DNA from: an uncultured Clostridia bacterium
GTDB taxonomy: Bacteria; Bacillota; Clostridia; Christensenellales; Borkfalkiaceae
Length of the DNA: 64,000 bases
Assembly: GCA_947627015.1 (NCBI GenBank)
Contig: CANQUL010000002.1
Coordinates: 1-64,000, forward strand
Reading direction: 5' to 3'
In this document: piece by piece, positions 42,972 through 52,040 of the stretch
How the letters are laid out: each line of letters opens with the position of its first letter
Position numbering within the stretch: position 1 is the first letter of the stretch
Notes under the pieces: model-generated
The model's database searches: none
Told to the model about the DNA's origin: nothing
The model's input: the letters and a program-made list of their open reading frames with translations, nothing else
Position numbers and translations under genes: made by a program

Positions 42972-43000
42972 TTATAGCAGATAACCGCGCTCCCGTCAAG
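42972..43000 (-). promoter_or_regulatory. Promoter TTGACG-N17-TATAAT upstream of ylxM
   Basis: Minus strand: TTGACG (complement of 42995-43000), TATAAT (complement of 42972-42977). Confidence 0.75.
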
Positions 43001-43175
43001 CGATTTTCCTTGACAGGGAGAAATTTTTTTACGGAGTTCGGGAAGAGGTGCCCGAAAGGAATAAAAAATCCGCCAAGCGGTCTGCTGGGCGGAGAAGTAA
43101 AGGTCGAACAGTTGTACGTCGTTCAAGTCCTTCATTCCACGCCCCTTTATCGCCATTACAGCAGAGAAAAAATCG

Positions 43176-43200
43176 CCCGTCAAGCATTTTACTTGACGGG
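43176..43200 (-). terminator. Terminator of the CFI-box-like gene
   Basis: Minus strand CCCGTCAAG-TAAAATG-CTTGACGGG then CGATTTTTT. Confidence 0.65.
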
Positions 43201-43236
43201 AAGAGTTTTTTGTTTGTCGGAGACGCTTCCCCTTCA

Positions 43237-43707
43237 TCAGAGAAGTTTTTCTTTCAATGTGAGCGTCATGTCGCGGTAGCGGGCAAGTGCGCCGTCGCTG
43301 TCCCCGTTCTCGATGCACGCCACGCACTCCGTGACTACGCCGTAGATGTACTCGTAGTATTCCTTCTGCTTGCCCGAAGCCTCGATCTTCTCCACGATCT
43401 TGGGTGCTACCTTATAGTACTCCTCGACGAGGGCGCTCCCCTCCGCCGTCTTTTTGAGATGATTGTCGCGGAATGCCCGCAACGTCGTGAGTTCGTAGCA
43501 ATCGTCGGGCTTGCCGAAATACCCCACACACGCGGACGTCAGGTAGCAGGAGGACGAGGAACGCTCCTCGTACCCTTTACAATACCAACGCCATTCTCCT
43601 CTAAGATGGTAGTCGCCGTCATAGTTGCAATAGTAATCGTCGTATGTAACATGATCGCCGGGTATATTCGTAAGATGAACACATTTCCCACATTTTACCC
43701 CATCCAT
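43237..43707 (-). CDS. CFI-box-CTERM-like protein with N-terminal Cys-rich region
   Basis: GVKCGKCVHL...CNYDGDYHLRGEWRWYCKGYEE, then CYLTSACVGYFGKPDDCYELTTLRAFRDNHLKKTAEGSALVEEYYKVAPKIVEKI, resembling the CFI-box pattern. Confidence 0.65.
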   Translation of the reverse strand: MDGVKCGKCVHLTNIPGDHVTYDDYYCNYDGDYHLRGEWRWYCKGYEERSSSSCYLTSACVGYFGKPDDCYELTTLRAFRDNHLKKTAEGSALVEEYYKVAPKIVEKIEASGKQKEYYEYIYGVVTECVACIENGDSDGALARYRDMTLTLKEKLL

Positions 43708-43741
43708 AATTTTTTCCTCCGTAGATAAATTTGTTAAATCA

Positions 43742-43773
43742 ATTATAACACTTCCTACCCCCCCCCTTGTCAA
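43742..43773 (-). promoter_or_regulatory. Promoter TTGACA-N20-TATAAT with G9 tract in the spacer
   Basis: Minus strand TTGACA AGGGGGGGGGTAGGAAGTGT TATAAT; C9 on plus strand at 43758-43766. Confidence 0.75.
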
Positions 43774-43925
43774 ATGTTTGAAGGGGGATCGGGAAAAAAT
43801 TTTTGCGCTTTTTCGACAAAGTTGCGGGGAATACAAAGGGCGGCACAAGCCGTAGGCGCAATACGGGGGGTGCGGCGGTCCCTGCCGCCACGACCGGGGA
43901 CACAGGGGCAGGGGGAAATGCAAAC

Positions 43926-43955
43926 TATGCGCCGCCGTGCAACTGCACGGCGGCG
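43926..43955. other. Strong intergenic hairpin
   Basis: gcgccgccgtgc-aact-gcacggcggcgc. Confidence 0.6.
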
Positions 43956-44076
43956 CTCTGTGGGAGGCGGGTCTCCTGCCGCTCCACGTCCTCATTTGCC
44001 ACACCCCGTAGGCTTAATGACTTTGAGGACAGACTATTCGCGGGCGACTCGTTGAGAGAGGCACAAATTCCGTCCT

Positions 44077-44113
44077 CGTTCAAAATCTTTTGCTTGGCAA
44101 AAGATTTTGAACG
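44077..44113. repeat. 17-bp perfect inverted repeat with 3-nt loop downstream of ftsY
   Basis: cgttcaaaatcttttgc-ttg-gcaaaagattttgaacg. Confidence 0.8.
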
Positions 44114-44118
44114 AAACT

Positions 44119-45015
44119 TTATATAAATCCTTCGACGAACTGTTCTGCGTCGAACAACTCTATATCCTCGAGTTTTTCGCCGACGCCCGCATAGACGACG
44201 GGGATCCTGAGTTCGCCGCAGAGCGAAAAGACGATGCCGCCCTTGGCGGTGCCGTCGAGCTTGGTGAGGACGATGCCGTCGAGGGAGACGGCGTCCTTGA
44301 ACACCCGTGCCTGCGAGTAAGCGTTCTGCCCCGTGGTCGCGTCGAGCACCAGAAATTTATAGAAGGCGGCCTCGGGATATTCCCGTTCCACGACGCGGTC
44401 CATCTTTCTGAGCTCGTTCATGAGATTTTCCTTGACATGGAGGCGGCCCGCCGTGTCGATGAGGAGCACGTCCGTCCCCCGCGCCTTGGCCGAAGAGACG
44501 GCGTCGAACACGACGGCGGAGGGATCGCTCCCCTCTTCGTGCTTTACGATGCGCACCTTGGCACGGTCGGCCCAGATGCCGAGCTGGTCGATGGCGGCCG
44601 CACGGAAGGTGTCCGCCGCGGCAACGGTGACCGACTTCTTTTCCCGCACGAAATAGTTGGCGAGCTTCCCGATGGTCGTCGTCTTGCCGACCCCGTTCAC
44701 GCCCACGAACATCATCACGCACGGATACTTGATCTCGGGCATGGGTGCCTCATCCAATGTCTCTTCGAGAATATCTTTGAGGAGATCGGTGACGAACCCC
44801 TCGTCCTTTATCTTGTTTCCGATCGCCTCTTCCTTGACCTCTTCGACGACGGCCGCGGCCGTCTTGACCGAGACGTCGGAGGAGATGAGGATCTCCTCGA
44901 GTTCCTCGTAAAAGGCGTCGCCGATCTTGTTTTTGAGGAAGAGCTGGCGCATCTTGGTGGAGACGTTGGCCTTTGTCTTTTTGAGTGCTTCCTTGATCTT
45001 TCCGAAAATGCTCAT
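44119..45015 (-). CDS. ftsY: Signal recognition particle receptor FtsY
   Basis: FVGVNGVGKTTTIGKLANYF, LIDTAGRLHVKENLMNEL, TKLDGTAKGGIVFS. Confidence 0.97.
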   Translation of the reverse strand: MSIFGKIKEALKKTKANVSTKMRQLFLKNKIGDAFYEELEEILISSDVSVKTAAAVVEEVKEEAIGNKIKDEGFVTDLLKDILEETLDEAPMPEIKYPCVMMFVGVNGVGKTTTIGKLANYFVREKKSVTVAAADTFRAAAIDQLGIWADRAKVRIVKHEEGSDPSAVVFDAVSSAKARGTDVLLIDTAGRLHVKENLMNELRKMDRVVEREYPEAAFYKFLVLDATTGQNAYSQARVFKDAVSLDGIVLTKLDGTAKGGIVFSLCGELRIPVVYAGVGEKLEDIELFDAEQFVEGFI

Positions 45016-45030
45016 ACCGGGGATTTCCTG

Positions 45031-48000
45031 TTATGCGATGACGGTATCGCCGCCGAGACGCTCTTCGACCTCGCTGAGCTTGACCGAGACGATCTTCGAC
45101 ACGCCCTTCTCCTCCATGGTGACGCCGAACAGCGTGTCGGCCTGATTCATGGTGGGCTTTCTGTGAGTGATGACGATGAACTGCGTGTCATGCGAGAACT
45201 TTTTGAGGTACTTGGCAAAGCGGTCGACGTTGGCTTCGTCGAGCGCCGCCTCGATCTCGTCGAGGATACAGAAGGGCATGGGGCGCGTCTTTAAGATGGC
45301 GAAGAGGATGGCGATGGCTGTGAAGGCACGCTCGCCGCCCGAGAGAAGGGAGATCTTGGTGAGCTTTTTGCCGGGCGGGCAGGCAATGATCTCGACGCCC
45401 GCTTCGAGCGGATCCTCGCACTCCGAGTAGTCGAGCTGCATCTCCGCCTTGCCGCCGCCGAAGAGCTCCTTGAAGATCTGCGTGAAGTTGGCATTGATGG
45501 CGTTGAATCCCTCGTCGAACTGCTTCTGCATGGTGTCGCGGAGCTCGTTGAGCACGCCCGTGAGGTCGACGATGCCCTTTTCGAGGTCGTCCTTTTGCGT
45601 CTGCATCTCGGTGAAGCGCGCGAGCAGGTTTTCGTAGTCCTCCTCGGCGTTCTGGTTGACGGGCCCGAGGGCGCCGATCTTGTGTTTGAGGGAATTGATG
45701 TTGGCGTTGGACTGCGAGAAATCGTAGTTGGGGTCGCGGAATTCCTGCGCGCTCTCATAGGTGAGGCCGTAGTTCTCCTCGAGACGCTGTTTCATGTTCT
45801 CGAGGATGGTCTCGGCGCGCGTGATCTCGTTCTCCGCGGCGTGCTTTTCCTCGCTCGTCGTCGTCTGACGGGTGAAGAGGTCGCGCTTTTCTTCGGCAAG
45901 TTTTTGCTGACGCTCTGAGAGCTCGCGCTTCTGCTCCTCCACCGCCGCAAGGTCGGCATGGAGCTTGGCGACGGTGCGCTGCTCCGCCTCGGTCAGCGTG
46001 GACTTGGCCTGCTCGCGCTTGGCCTGTTCGAGGTCGGCCTCGAGCTTTTTGACGTTGGCGCGCGTCTCGTCGATCTGGCGGAGACGCTCCTCCTTCTCTT
46101 CGAGCAGACGCTTGATGTTTTCTTCCTCCGCGGCGCGGCCCGACTTCGCGGTCGCACCCTCGACGAGCAGGGCATGTCTGCGATCGGCAAGTTCGTCGCG
46201 CTTCTGTTTGAGGTCCTCGATCTGCGCGGTGCGCGCCTGTGCCTCGTTTGCGGCCTCGGCACGGATCCGGTTGAGGAGCTCCTCGCTCTCCGCCGCGGAC
46301 ATGGCCTCGCCCTCGAGGTCGGTCGCCTGACGGGTGAGCCGCGAAAGCAGGGCGTCGCACTCGTCGAGGTCGGTCTGCGCGTCGGCGATGAGTTCGGCGA
46401 GCGCCAGTTCCTTTTGCGAGAGCGCGGCGAAGTTCGCCGTCTCTTCCTGCACCTTGACGCGGAATTTTTCGTACGCGGCACGGGCTTCTTCGAGCTCCTT
46501 GCTGCATGCGGCAAGCGCCGTCTTGAGCTTTTCGAGAGAGGCTTTTTTGCGGGCGATGCCCTCTTCGCACTCCTTGATGTTGCGCTCCCCCGCGAGGAGG
46601 TTTCCGCTCTCCTTGCGGTGCGAACCGCCCGTCATGGCGCCGCTCGTTGCGATGTTGTCGCCGTCGAGGGTGACGATCCGGAAGGCCCGCGGGTACTTTC
46701 TCGCGATGTTGGTCGCGCTGGCGATCGTGTCGCAGATGAGCGTGTTGCCGAGGAGATTTTTTATGACGTTTGCATAATAGGGGTTGTATTTTACGAGGTT
46801 ATTGGCAAGTCCCAGTGCGCCGTTTTCACGGAGAGCCATTTCGGCCTCGCGGGAATCGGGACGGGGCCGCATGGCCTCAACGGGGAGGAAGGTAACGATG
46901 CCGCCGCCTGTCCGCTTTAAGTATTCGATGAGGTAGCGCGCATCCTCGGCCGTCTCGGTGACGAGGTTCTGCATGGCCTGTCCGAAGGCCGTCTCGATGG
47001 CGACTTCGTACTTCTTTTCCGTCGTGACGATGTCGGCGATGGCGCCCACGATGCGCTTCCCGAGTTCGGGATTGTGCTTGGCGTCGAGCTGGAGCTTGCG
47101 GACGGAATCGCGGTAGCCGTCGAACCGGTTTTTGAGGCTAATGTACATCTCCAGATTGTTGGAGAGATTGGCGATGGAGGTATTGCAGTCGACGATCTCC
47201 TGCGAGAGCTTCTGCTCGGAACGGGAGAGGTCGGCGATCTCGCCGAGGAGCTCTTGCTCCTTCTGCGGTTTTTTGTCGAGGAACTCCGTACATGCCCCCT
47301 TCTCTTTCTGGCATTCGGTGAGCTGACGGGTGAATTCGGTATGCTTGACGCGCGCCTTGGAGATCGCCTCCTTGACCTCGGAGATACGGTCCTGCGTCAG
47401 GTCGCGCTTGGCTGAAAGGCTGCCCGCGTTGGCACGGAGATCGGCAAGATCCTCGACCGAGGAGAGCTCGCTCGCACGCTTTTCGTCGGAGATCTTTTCG
47501 AAGGCGGCGACACGGGCGTCGGCTTCGGCAAGTTTTTTGAGAAGGTCCGCGCTCTCCTTTTCGATCTCGGCGGTGCGGAGGTCGGTATCCTCGACCTTTT
47601 TGCGGCTCGCCGCGACGAGGGAATCGATCTCGGCCGTACGGCGCATGGAATAGGCGATCTCGTCCGAACTCTGTTCGAGCTGGCGGCGGTAGTTGCCGAT
47701 CCTTTCGCCCATGACGTTGACCTGCCCCGTCTTGCGCTCCATGCCGACCTCATACATGCGGAGGTCCTCGTTGATCTTTCTGAGCCGCGCATCGGCGTCG
47801 GCGATCCGGACGCGGCCATTGTTCTCTTCCACGTCCACATACGCCATGCGGCTCTCCACCTCGTCGAGCACCTTGTCGGCCTCGGCGATCCGCACGCGGT
47901 ACTTGGAAGTCTCCTGCTCGAAGGTATCGCTGCGGATGAGGTAGGCGTTGACTTCTTCGTATTTGAGCTGGGCGGTGTATTCGCGGTACTTCTTGGCCGT

Positions 48001-48630
48001 GTCCGCCTGCTTTTCGAGGGGACGGAGCTGATTCTCCGCCTCGTCCATTCTCTGGATGAACACGGTGAGGTTGTCCTGCGCGTTCTCGAGCTTGCGTTCG
48101 ATCTCGCCCTTCTGCGCCTTGAACTTCATCACCCCCGTGGCTTCTTCGAAGATGGCGCGGCGATCCTCGGGCTTGGCGTTCATGATCTGCTCGACCTTGC
48201 CCTGTCCGATGATGGAATAGCCCTCCTTTCCGATGCCGACGCCGTGCAAAAGGGCGGTGATGTCCTTGAGACGGCAGGGCTGCATGTTGAGGAGATATTC
48301 GCTCTCGCCCGAACGGTACAGGCGGCGGGTCAGCGCGACTTCGTCGTATTCGATGTCGAAGAGCTTATTGCTGTTGTCAAAGACGAGGGTCACCTCGCAG
48401 TACGAGAGCTGGCGGCGCGTTTCCGTCCCGCCGAAGATGACGTCCTGCATGTTGGAGCCGCGCAGCGTCTTGGCCGACTGCTCGCCGAGCACCCAACGCA
48501 CGGCATCCGCCACGTTGGACTTTCCGCAGCCGTTCGGCCCGACGATACAGGTGACGCCGTCATCGAACTTGATGGAGGTCTTATCCGCAAAGGATTTGAA
48601 ACCGACAAGTCTTGCTTCCTTGAAATTCAC
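45031..48630 (-). CDS. smc: Chromosome segregation protein SMC (GTG start)
   Basis: RLVGFKSFADKTSIKFDDGVTCIVGPNGCGKSNVADAVRWVLGEQ, hinge, LLSGGERAFTAIAILFAI. Confidence 0.96.
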   Translation of the reverse strand: MNFKEARLVGFKSFADKTSIKFDDGVTCIVGPNGCGKSNVADAVRWVLGEQSAKTLRGSNMQDVIFGGTETRRQLSYCEVTLVFDNSNKLFDIEYDEVALTRRLYRSGESEYLLNMQPCRLKDITALLHGVGIGKEGYSIIGQGKVEQIMNAKPEDRRAIFEEATGVMKFKAQKGEIERKLENAQDNLTVFIQRMDEAENQLRPLEKQADTAKKYREYTAQLKYEEVNAYLIRSDTFEQETSKYRVRIAEADKVLDEVESRMAYVDVEENNGRVRIADADARLRKINEDLRMYEVGMERKTGQVNVMGERIGNYRRQLEQSSDEIAYSMRRTAEIDSLVAASRKKVEDTDLRTAEIEKESADLLKKLAEADARVAAFEKISDEKRASELSSVEDLADLRANAGSLSAKRDLTQDRISEVKEAISKARVKHTEFTRQLTECQKEKGACTEFLDKKPQKEQELLGEIADLSRSEQKLSQEIVDCNTSIANLSNNLEMYISLKNRFDGYRDSVRKLQLDAKHNPELGKRIVGAIADIVTTEKKYEVAIETAFGQAMQNLVTETAEDARYLIEYLKRTGGGIVTFLPVEAMRPRPDSREAEMALRENGALGLANNLVKYNPYYANVIKNLLGNTLICDTIASATNIARKYPRAFRIVTLDGDNIATSGAMTGGSHRKESGNLLAGERNIKECEEGIARKKASLEKLKTALAACSKELEEARAAYEKFRVKVQEETANFAALSQKELALAELIADAQTDLDECDALLSRLTRQATDLEGEAMSAAESEELLNRIRAEAANEAQARTAQIEDLKQKRDELADRRHALLVEGATAKSGRAAEEENIKRLLEEKEERLRQIDETRANVKKLEADLEQAKREQAKSTLTEAEQRTVAKLHADLAAVEEQKRELSERQQKLAEEKRDLFTRQTTTSEEKHAAENEITRAETILENMKQRLEENYGLTYESAQEFRDPNYDFSQSNANINSLKHKIGALGPVNQNAEEDYENLLARFTEMQTQKDDLEKGIVDLTGVLNELRDTMQKQFDEGFNAINANFTQIFKELFGGGKAEMQLDYSECEDPLEAGVEIIACPPGKKLTKISLLSGGERAFTAIAILFAILKTRPMPFCILDEIEAALDEANVDRFAKYLKKFSHDTQFIVITHRKPTMNQADTLFGVTMEEKGVSKIVSVKLSEVEERLGGDTVIA

Positions 48631-49283
48631 GATTTTATCCCCTTTCTGAGTTTGTCGTAAAGCCTGCGGGCGGCCATGGTCTCCGCCGCCTTCTTGCTCG
48701 TGCCTTTGCCCTGTTCCGACTGCCCGAGTGCGGACACGGTACACACGAACGTGCCCTCCGCTTCTTCATGCGTCGAATAACGGGGCGTATTTTTCTGCCG
48801 CTCCTGAACGTACTCCTGCAAAATGGTCTTGTAGTTCTCGGTGTCCGTCCGGGAGAGGTATCGTTTCATGAATGCCTTGGCAGCGGGCATGCCGCCGTCG
48901 AGATAGAGCGCGCCGATGACCGCCTCAAAGAGGTTGGAAGCCGTCTTTCCGCCCACGTTGCTCTCGCTCCCCACATAGCGGAGATACGGCATGAGCCCGG
49001 CACGGTGTTCGGCTTGCTCGAGTGCGGGACGGGCGACGAACTGCTTGCGGACCTCGGTGAGCGTTCCCTCATCGCTGTCCGACCGTTCGAGGAGCTCCTC
49101 CGTCACGGCGAGTTGGAGAACGGAGTCGCCCAAAAATTCCAGCCGCTCGTTGCTCTTTCCGCCGAAGGCTTCCGCCCATGTCTCGTGGGTGAATGCCGTG
49201 AGAAGCAGGTCCCTGTCCCGGAAAACGTGCCCGAGGATGCGCTCCGCCTCCCCGTACCATTCCTGCGGACGGTCCTCACTCAC
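48627..49283 (-). CDS. rnc: Ribonuclease III (GTG start)
   Basis: NERLEFLGDSVLQLAVTEELL, NLFEAVIGALYLDGG, C-terminal dsRBD. Confidence 0.95.
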   Translation of the reverse strand: MSEDRPQEWYGEAERILGHVFRDRDLLLTAFTHETWAEAFGGKSNERLEFLGDSVLQLAVTEELLERSDSDEGTLTEVRKQFVARPALEQAEHRAGLMPYLRYVGSESNVGGKTASNLFEAVIGALYLDGGMPAAKAFMKRYLSRTDTENYKTILQEYVQERQKNTPRYSTHEEAEGTFVCTVSALGQSEQGKGTSKKAAETMAARRLYDKLRKGIKS

Positions 49284-50310
49284 GGGAGCCCTCCGCCCCC
49301 GCGCCGAAACCCGACTGTTCGAGCATGGCGGTGATGTTTTCGATGAGCTTGCCGCGATAGGCGTCGACGGCTTGTACCACGGAGGAGCAGATGCTCTTCG
49401 CCTTGGAGGAGCCGTGGCTCTTGATGACGACCTTTCTGAGACCCAAAAAGACGGAACCGCCGAGCTTTCCGTAGTCGAGCATGTCACGGAGCCCGTCGAT
49501 CTGTTTGCGGGCGGCGACGTACGCGAGCTTGCTGCCGAGATTCTTCATAAACTCCTGCTTGAGGATGGTAGAGACGGCCTTGCCGCAACCCTCGATGGAC
49601 TTTAAGGCGATGTTGCCCGAGAAACCGTCCGAGACGGCGACGTCGTAATCGCCGTACATGATGTCGCGGCCCTCGATGTTCCCCACGAAGTTGATGGGCG
49701 CTTCTTTGAGCAGCTGATGGGCCTCCTGATGGAGCGGATCGCCCTTGTGCTCTTCGGCACCGTTGGTGAGAAGGCCGACGCGCGGGTCCTTGACCCCGTA
49801 CGCTGCCTTGGCATAGGCGGAGGCCATAATGCCGAACTGCTGCAGATAGACGGGCTTACATTCCGCGTTGGCGCCGCAGTCGCAGAGCAGGGTGCGTCCG
49901 CCCGAGGTGTTGGGAATGCCCGGGCAGAGGGCGGGACGGAGCACGCCCTTGATGCGGCCGATGTGCATCACGCCGCCCGTGAGAACGGCGCCCGTGGACC
50001 CCGCGGAAACAAATCCCCCCACCGATTCGTCCTCTTTGAGCAATCGGAGGCCGACGACGAGAGAGCTGTCTCTCTTGGTGCGGACCGCAGACGTGGGGAC
50101 GTCGTCATTGGTGATGACCTCGGTGCAATGACGGACTTCGACCCGCGTTGCATCATAGGTGTATTTCCGGAGCTCGGCGTCGATGAGATTTTCGTCCCCC
50201 GTAAACACGAGCATGAAATCGGACTTTTCGTTGAGCGCATCGAGCGCTCCCTTCACGATTTCGGCAGGGGCGTGATCGCCCCCCATTGCATCCACAACGA
50301 TCTTTAACAT
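49276..50310 (-). CDS. plsX: Phosphate acyltransferase PlsX
   Basis: MLKIVVDAMGGDHAPAEIVKGA, VSAGSTGAVLTGG, DGFSGNIALKSIEG. Confidence 0.97.
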   Translation of the reverse strand: MLKIVVDAMGGDHAPAEIVKGALDALNEKSDFMLVFTGDENLIDAELRKYTYDATRVEVRHCTEVITNDDVPTSAVRTKRDSSLVVGLRLLKEDESVGGFVSAGSTGAVLTGGVMHIGRIKGVLRPALCPGIPNTSGGRTLLCDCGANAECKPVYLQQFGIMASAYAKAAYGVKDPRVGLLTNGAEEHKGDPLHQEAHQLLKEAPINFVGNIEGRDIMYGDYDVAVSDGFSGNIALKSIEGCGKAVSTILKQEFMKNLGSKLAYVAARKQIDGLRDMLDYGKLGGSVFLGLRKVVIKSHGSSKAKSICSSVVQAVDAYRGKLIENITAMLEQSGFGAGAEGSRE

Positions 50311-50429
50311 AGGTCACTCCTCATTGTCCCATGGCGCTTTCATGCGCACAAAGCAATTATACCATTTTTTTCGCAAAAAAACAATCTTTTGACGGCATCT
50401 CGCAAAAAATTTTCGCCGTCGTTTTTTAT

Positions 50430-50463
50430 AAAAAAACGAAGCGGCGGCTCTTGCCGTCGCTTC
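50430..50463 (-). terminator. Terminator of the Opp-like operon
   Basis: Minus strand GAAGCGACGGC-AAGA-GCCGCCGCTTC then GTTTTTTT. Confidence 0.8.
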
Positions 50464-50478
50464 AGATGAAAATGTTGT

Positions 50479-50754
50479 TCAGAATCGTCCCGTGAGGACG
50501 AGCACAAGGATGTAGACGAGCGTGAGTGCCATGAGCGTGATGAGGAGCGGAATGACCATCTTTTTCGCGACCGTGAAAAAGGTCTTGGCACGCTCCTTGA
50601 ACGTGGACCTCGGCTGCGGACCGTTCTTCCCGAAGGTCCCGCTCATGTCGGCCACGGTGGAGCCGTCGTCAATGTAGACGATCTTCTGCTTTTTCTTGGG
50701 CTTATCCTCGGACATGGTGCTGTCGGATCCGCTCTCATTCGGCTTTTTGCTCAT
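50479..50754 (-). CDS. Small single-TM protein terminating the Opp-like operon
   Basis: ATGA overlap with the upstream oppF-like gene; MVIPLLITLMALTLVYILVLVLTGRF C-terminal TM. Confidence 0.7.
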   Translation of the reverse strand: MSKKPNESGSDSTMSEDKPKKKQKIVYIDDGSTVADMSGTFGKNGPQPRSTFKERAKTFFTVAKKMVIPLLITLMALTLVYILVLVLTGRF

Positions 50755-52040
50755 TCTTCCTCCTGCGGATAGAGGTGGCAGGCGACGCAGTGGCCGGGCT
50801 CGTATTCCCGATAGACGGGCGCCACATGCGAACAGATCTCCATCGCCTTGGGGCAGCGGGTGTGGAACTTGCAGCCCTTGGGCGGATTGGCGGGTGACGG
50901 GATGTCTCCCTTGAGGACGATGCGGTCCATCTTGACGTCCGGGTTGGGATTGGGGACGGCCGAGAAGAGCGCCTGCGTGTACGGGTGCATGGGGTTGGAG
51001 AAGATGCTGTGCTTGTCGCCGAATTCCACCATCGACCCGAGGTACATGACGCCGATACGGTCGGAGATGTGTTTGACGACGGACAAGTCGTGCGAGATGA
51101 ACATGTAGGTGAGTCCCCTCTGCTCCTGCAGATGGCGGAGAAGATTGATGATCTGCGCCTGAATGGAGACGTCGAGCGCGGACACGGGTTCGTCGCAGAC
51201 GACGAGCTGCGGGTTCACCGACAGCGCGCGGGCGATACAGATCCTCTGGCGCTGGCCACCCGAAAATTCATGCGGGTAGCGTTCGAAGTAGTAATCCCGG
51301 AGCCCGCACTGGTCCATGACCTTGAGCACATAGTCCTTCACTTCGCCCGCGGGCACGATCTTGTGCACGTTGACGGGTTCGGAGAGGATGCCGCCCACCG
51401 TACTGCGGGGAGGCAGCGAGGAGTACGGATCCTGGAAGATGATCTGCATCTGTGTACGGAGCGGCCGCATCTGCGAGGGACGGTATTTTGCGATGTCGTT
51501 CCCGCGGAAGAAGACCTGCCCGCCCGTGGGCTGATAGAGCTTTAAGATGGCGCGGCCCATCGTGGTCTTGCCGCAGCCCGATTCGCCGACGATGCCGAGC
51601 GTTTCGCCCGCCTTCAGTTTGAAGGAGACGTCGTCCACGGCGCGCAGCCACAGCGTGACCTTTCCCCCGAGCGTGCGCTTTAAGGGGAAGTACATCTTGA
51701 GGTGACGGACTTCGAGCAGGCTCTCGCCGTCGGGGGGAAGTTTGGCGTCCTCCGCCGCACGGTCCTCGCGCAACTTTTTCTCGCGCTCGGCCTCCACTTC
51801 GTCGTTGAAGCCATCGAAGTTGCCCGCTTTGACGCACTCCGTGTTCTTTTGCTCGATCTCCGCGCGCTCTTCCGCCGTCATGGCGGGCTTGCGGGAGCCC
51901 GGCTTCTTGATTTTTGACTGCGTTGTTTCGGGCATGGGTGCCTTGTTTTCCGTCATTTCCGCTTCAGTCAGCGGTTCCTCCGCTTCGGGAGCGGGATCCG
52001 TTTCGGAAAGATCGGAGGGATTGTTCCAGTCCTCGTTCAT
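50751..52040 (-). CDS. oppF: OppF-like oligopeptide ABC transporter ATP-binding protein with long N-terminal extension
   Basis: [53 protein letters not shown]; ~110 charged residues before the NBD. Confidence 0.9.
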   Translation of the reverse strand: MNEDWNNPSDLSETDPAPEAEEPLTEAEMTENKAPMPETTQSKIKKPGSRKPAMTAEERAEIEQKNTECVKAGNFDGFNDEVEAEREKKLREDRAAEDAKLPPDGESLLEVRHLKMYFPLKRTLGGKVTLWLRAVDDVSFKLKAGETLGIVGESGCGKTTMGRAILKLYQPTGGQVFFRGNDIAKYRPSQMRPLRTQMQIIFQDPYSSLPPRSTVGGILSEPVNVHKIVPAGEVKDYVLKVMDQCGLRDYYFERYPHEFSGGQRQRICIARALSVNPQLVVCDEPVSALDVSIQAQIINLLRHLQEQRGLTYMFISHDLSVVKHISDRIGVMYLGSMVEFGDKHSIFSNPMHPYTQALFSAVPNPNPDVKMDRIVLKGDIPSPANPPKGCKFHTRCPKAMEICSHVAPVYREYEPGHCVACHLYPQEEE

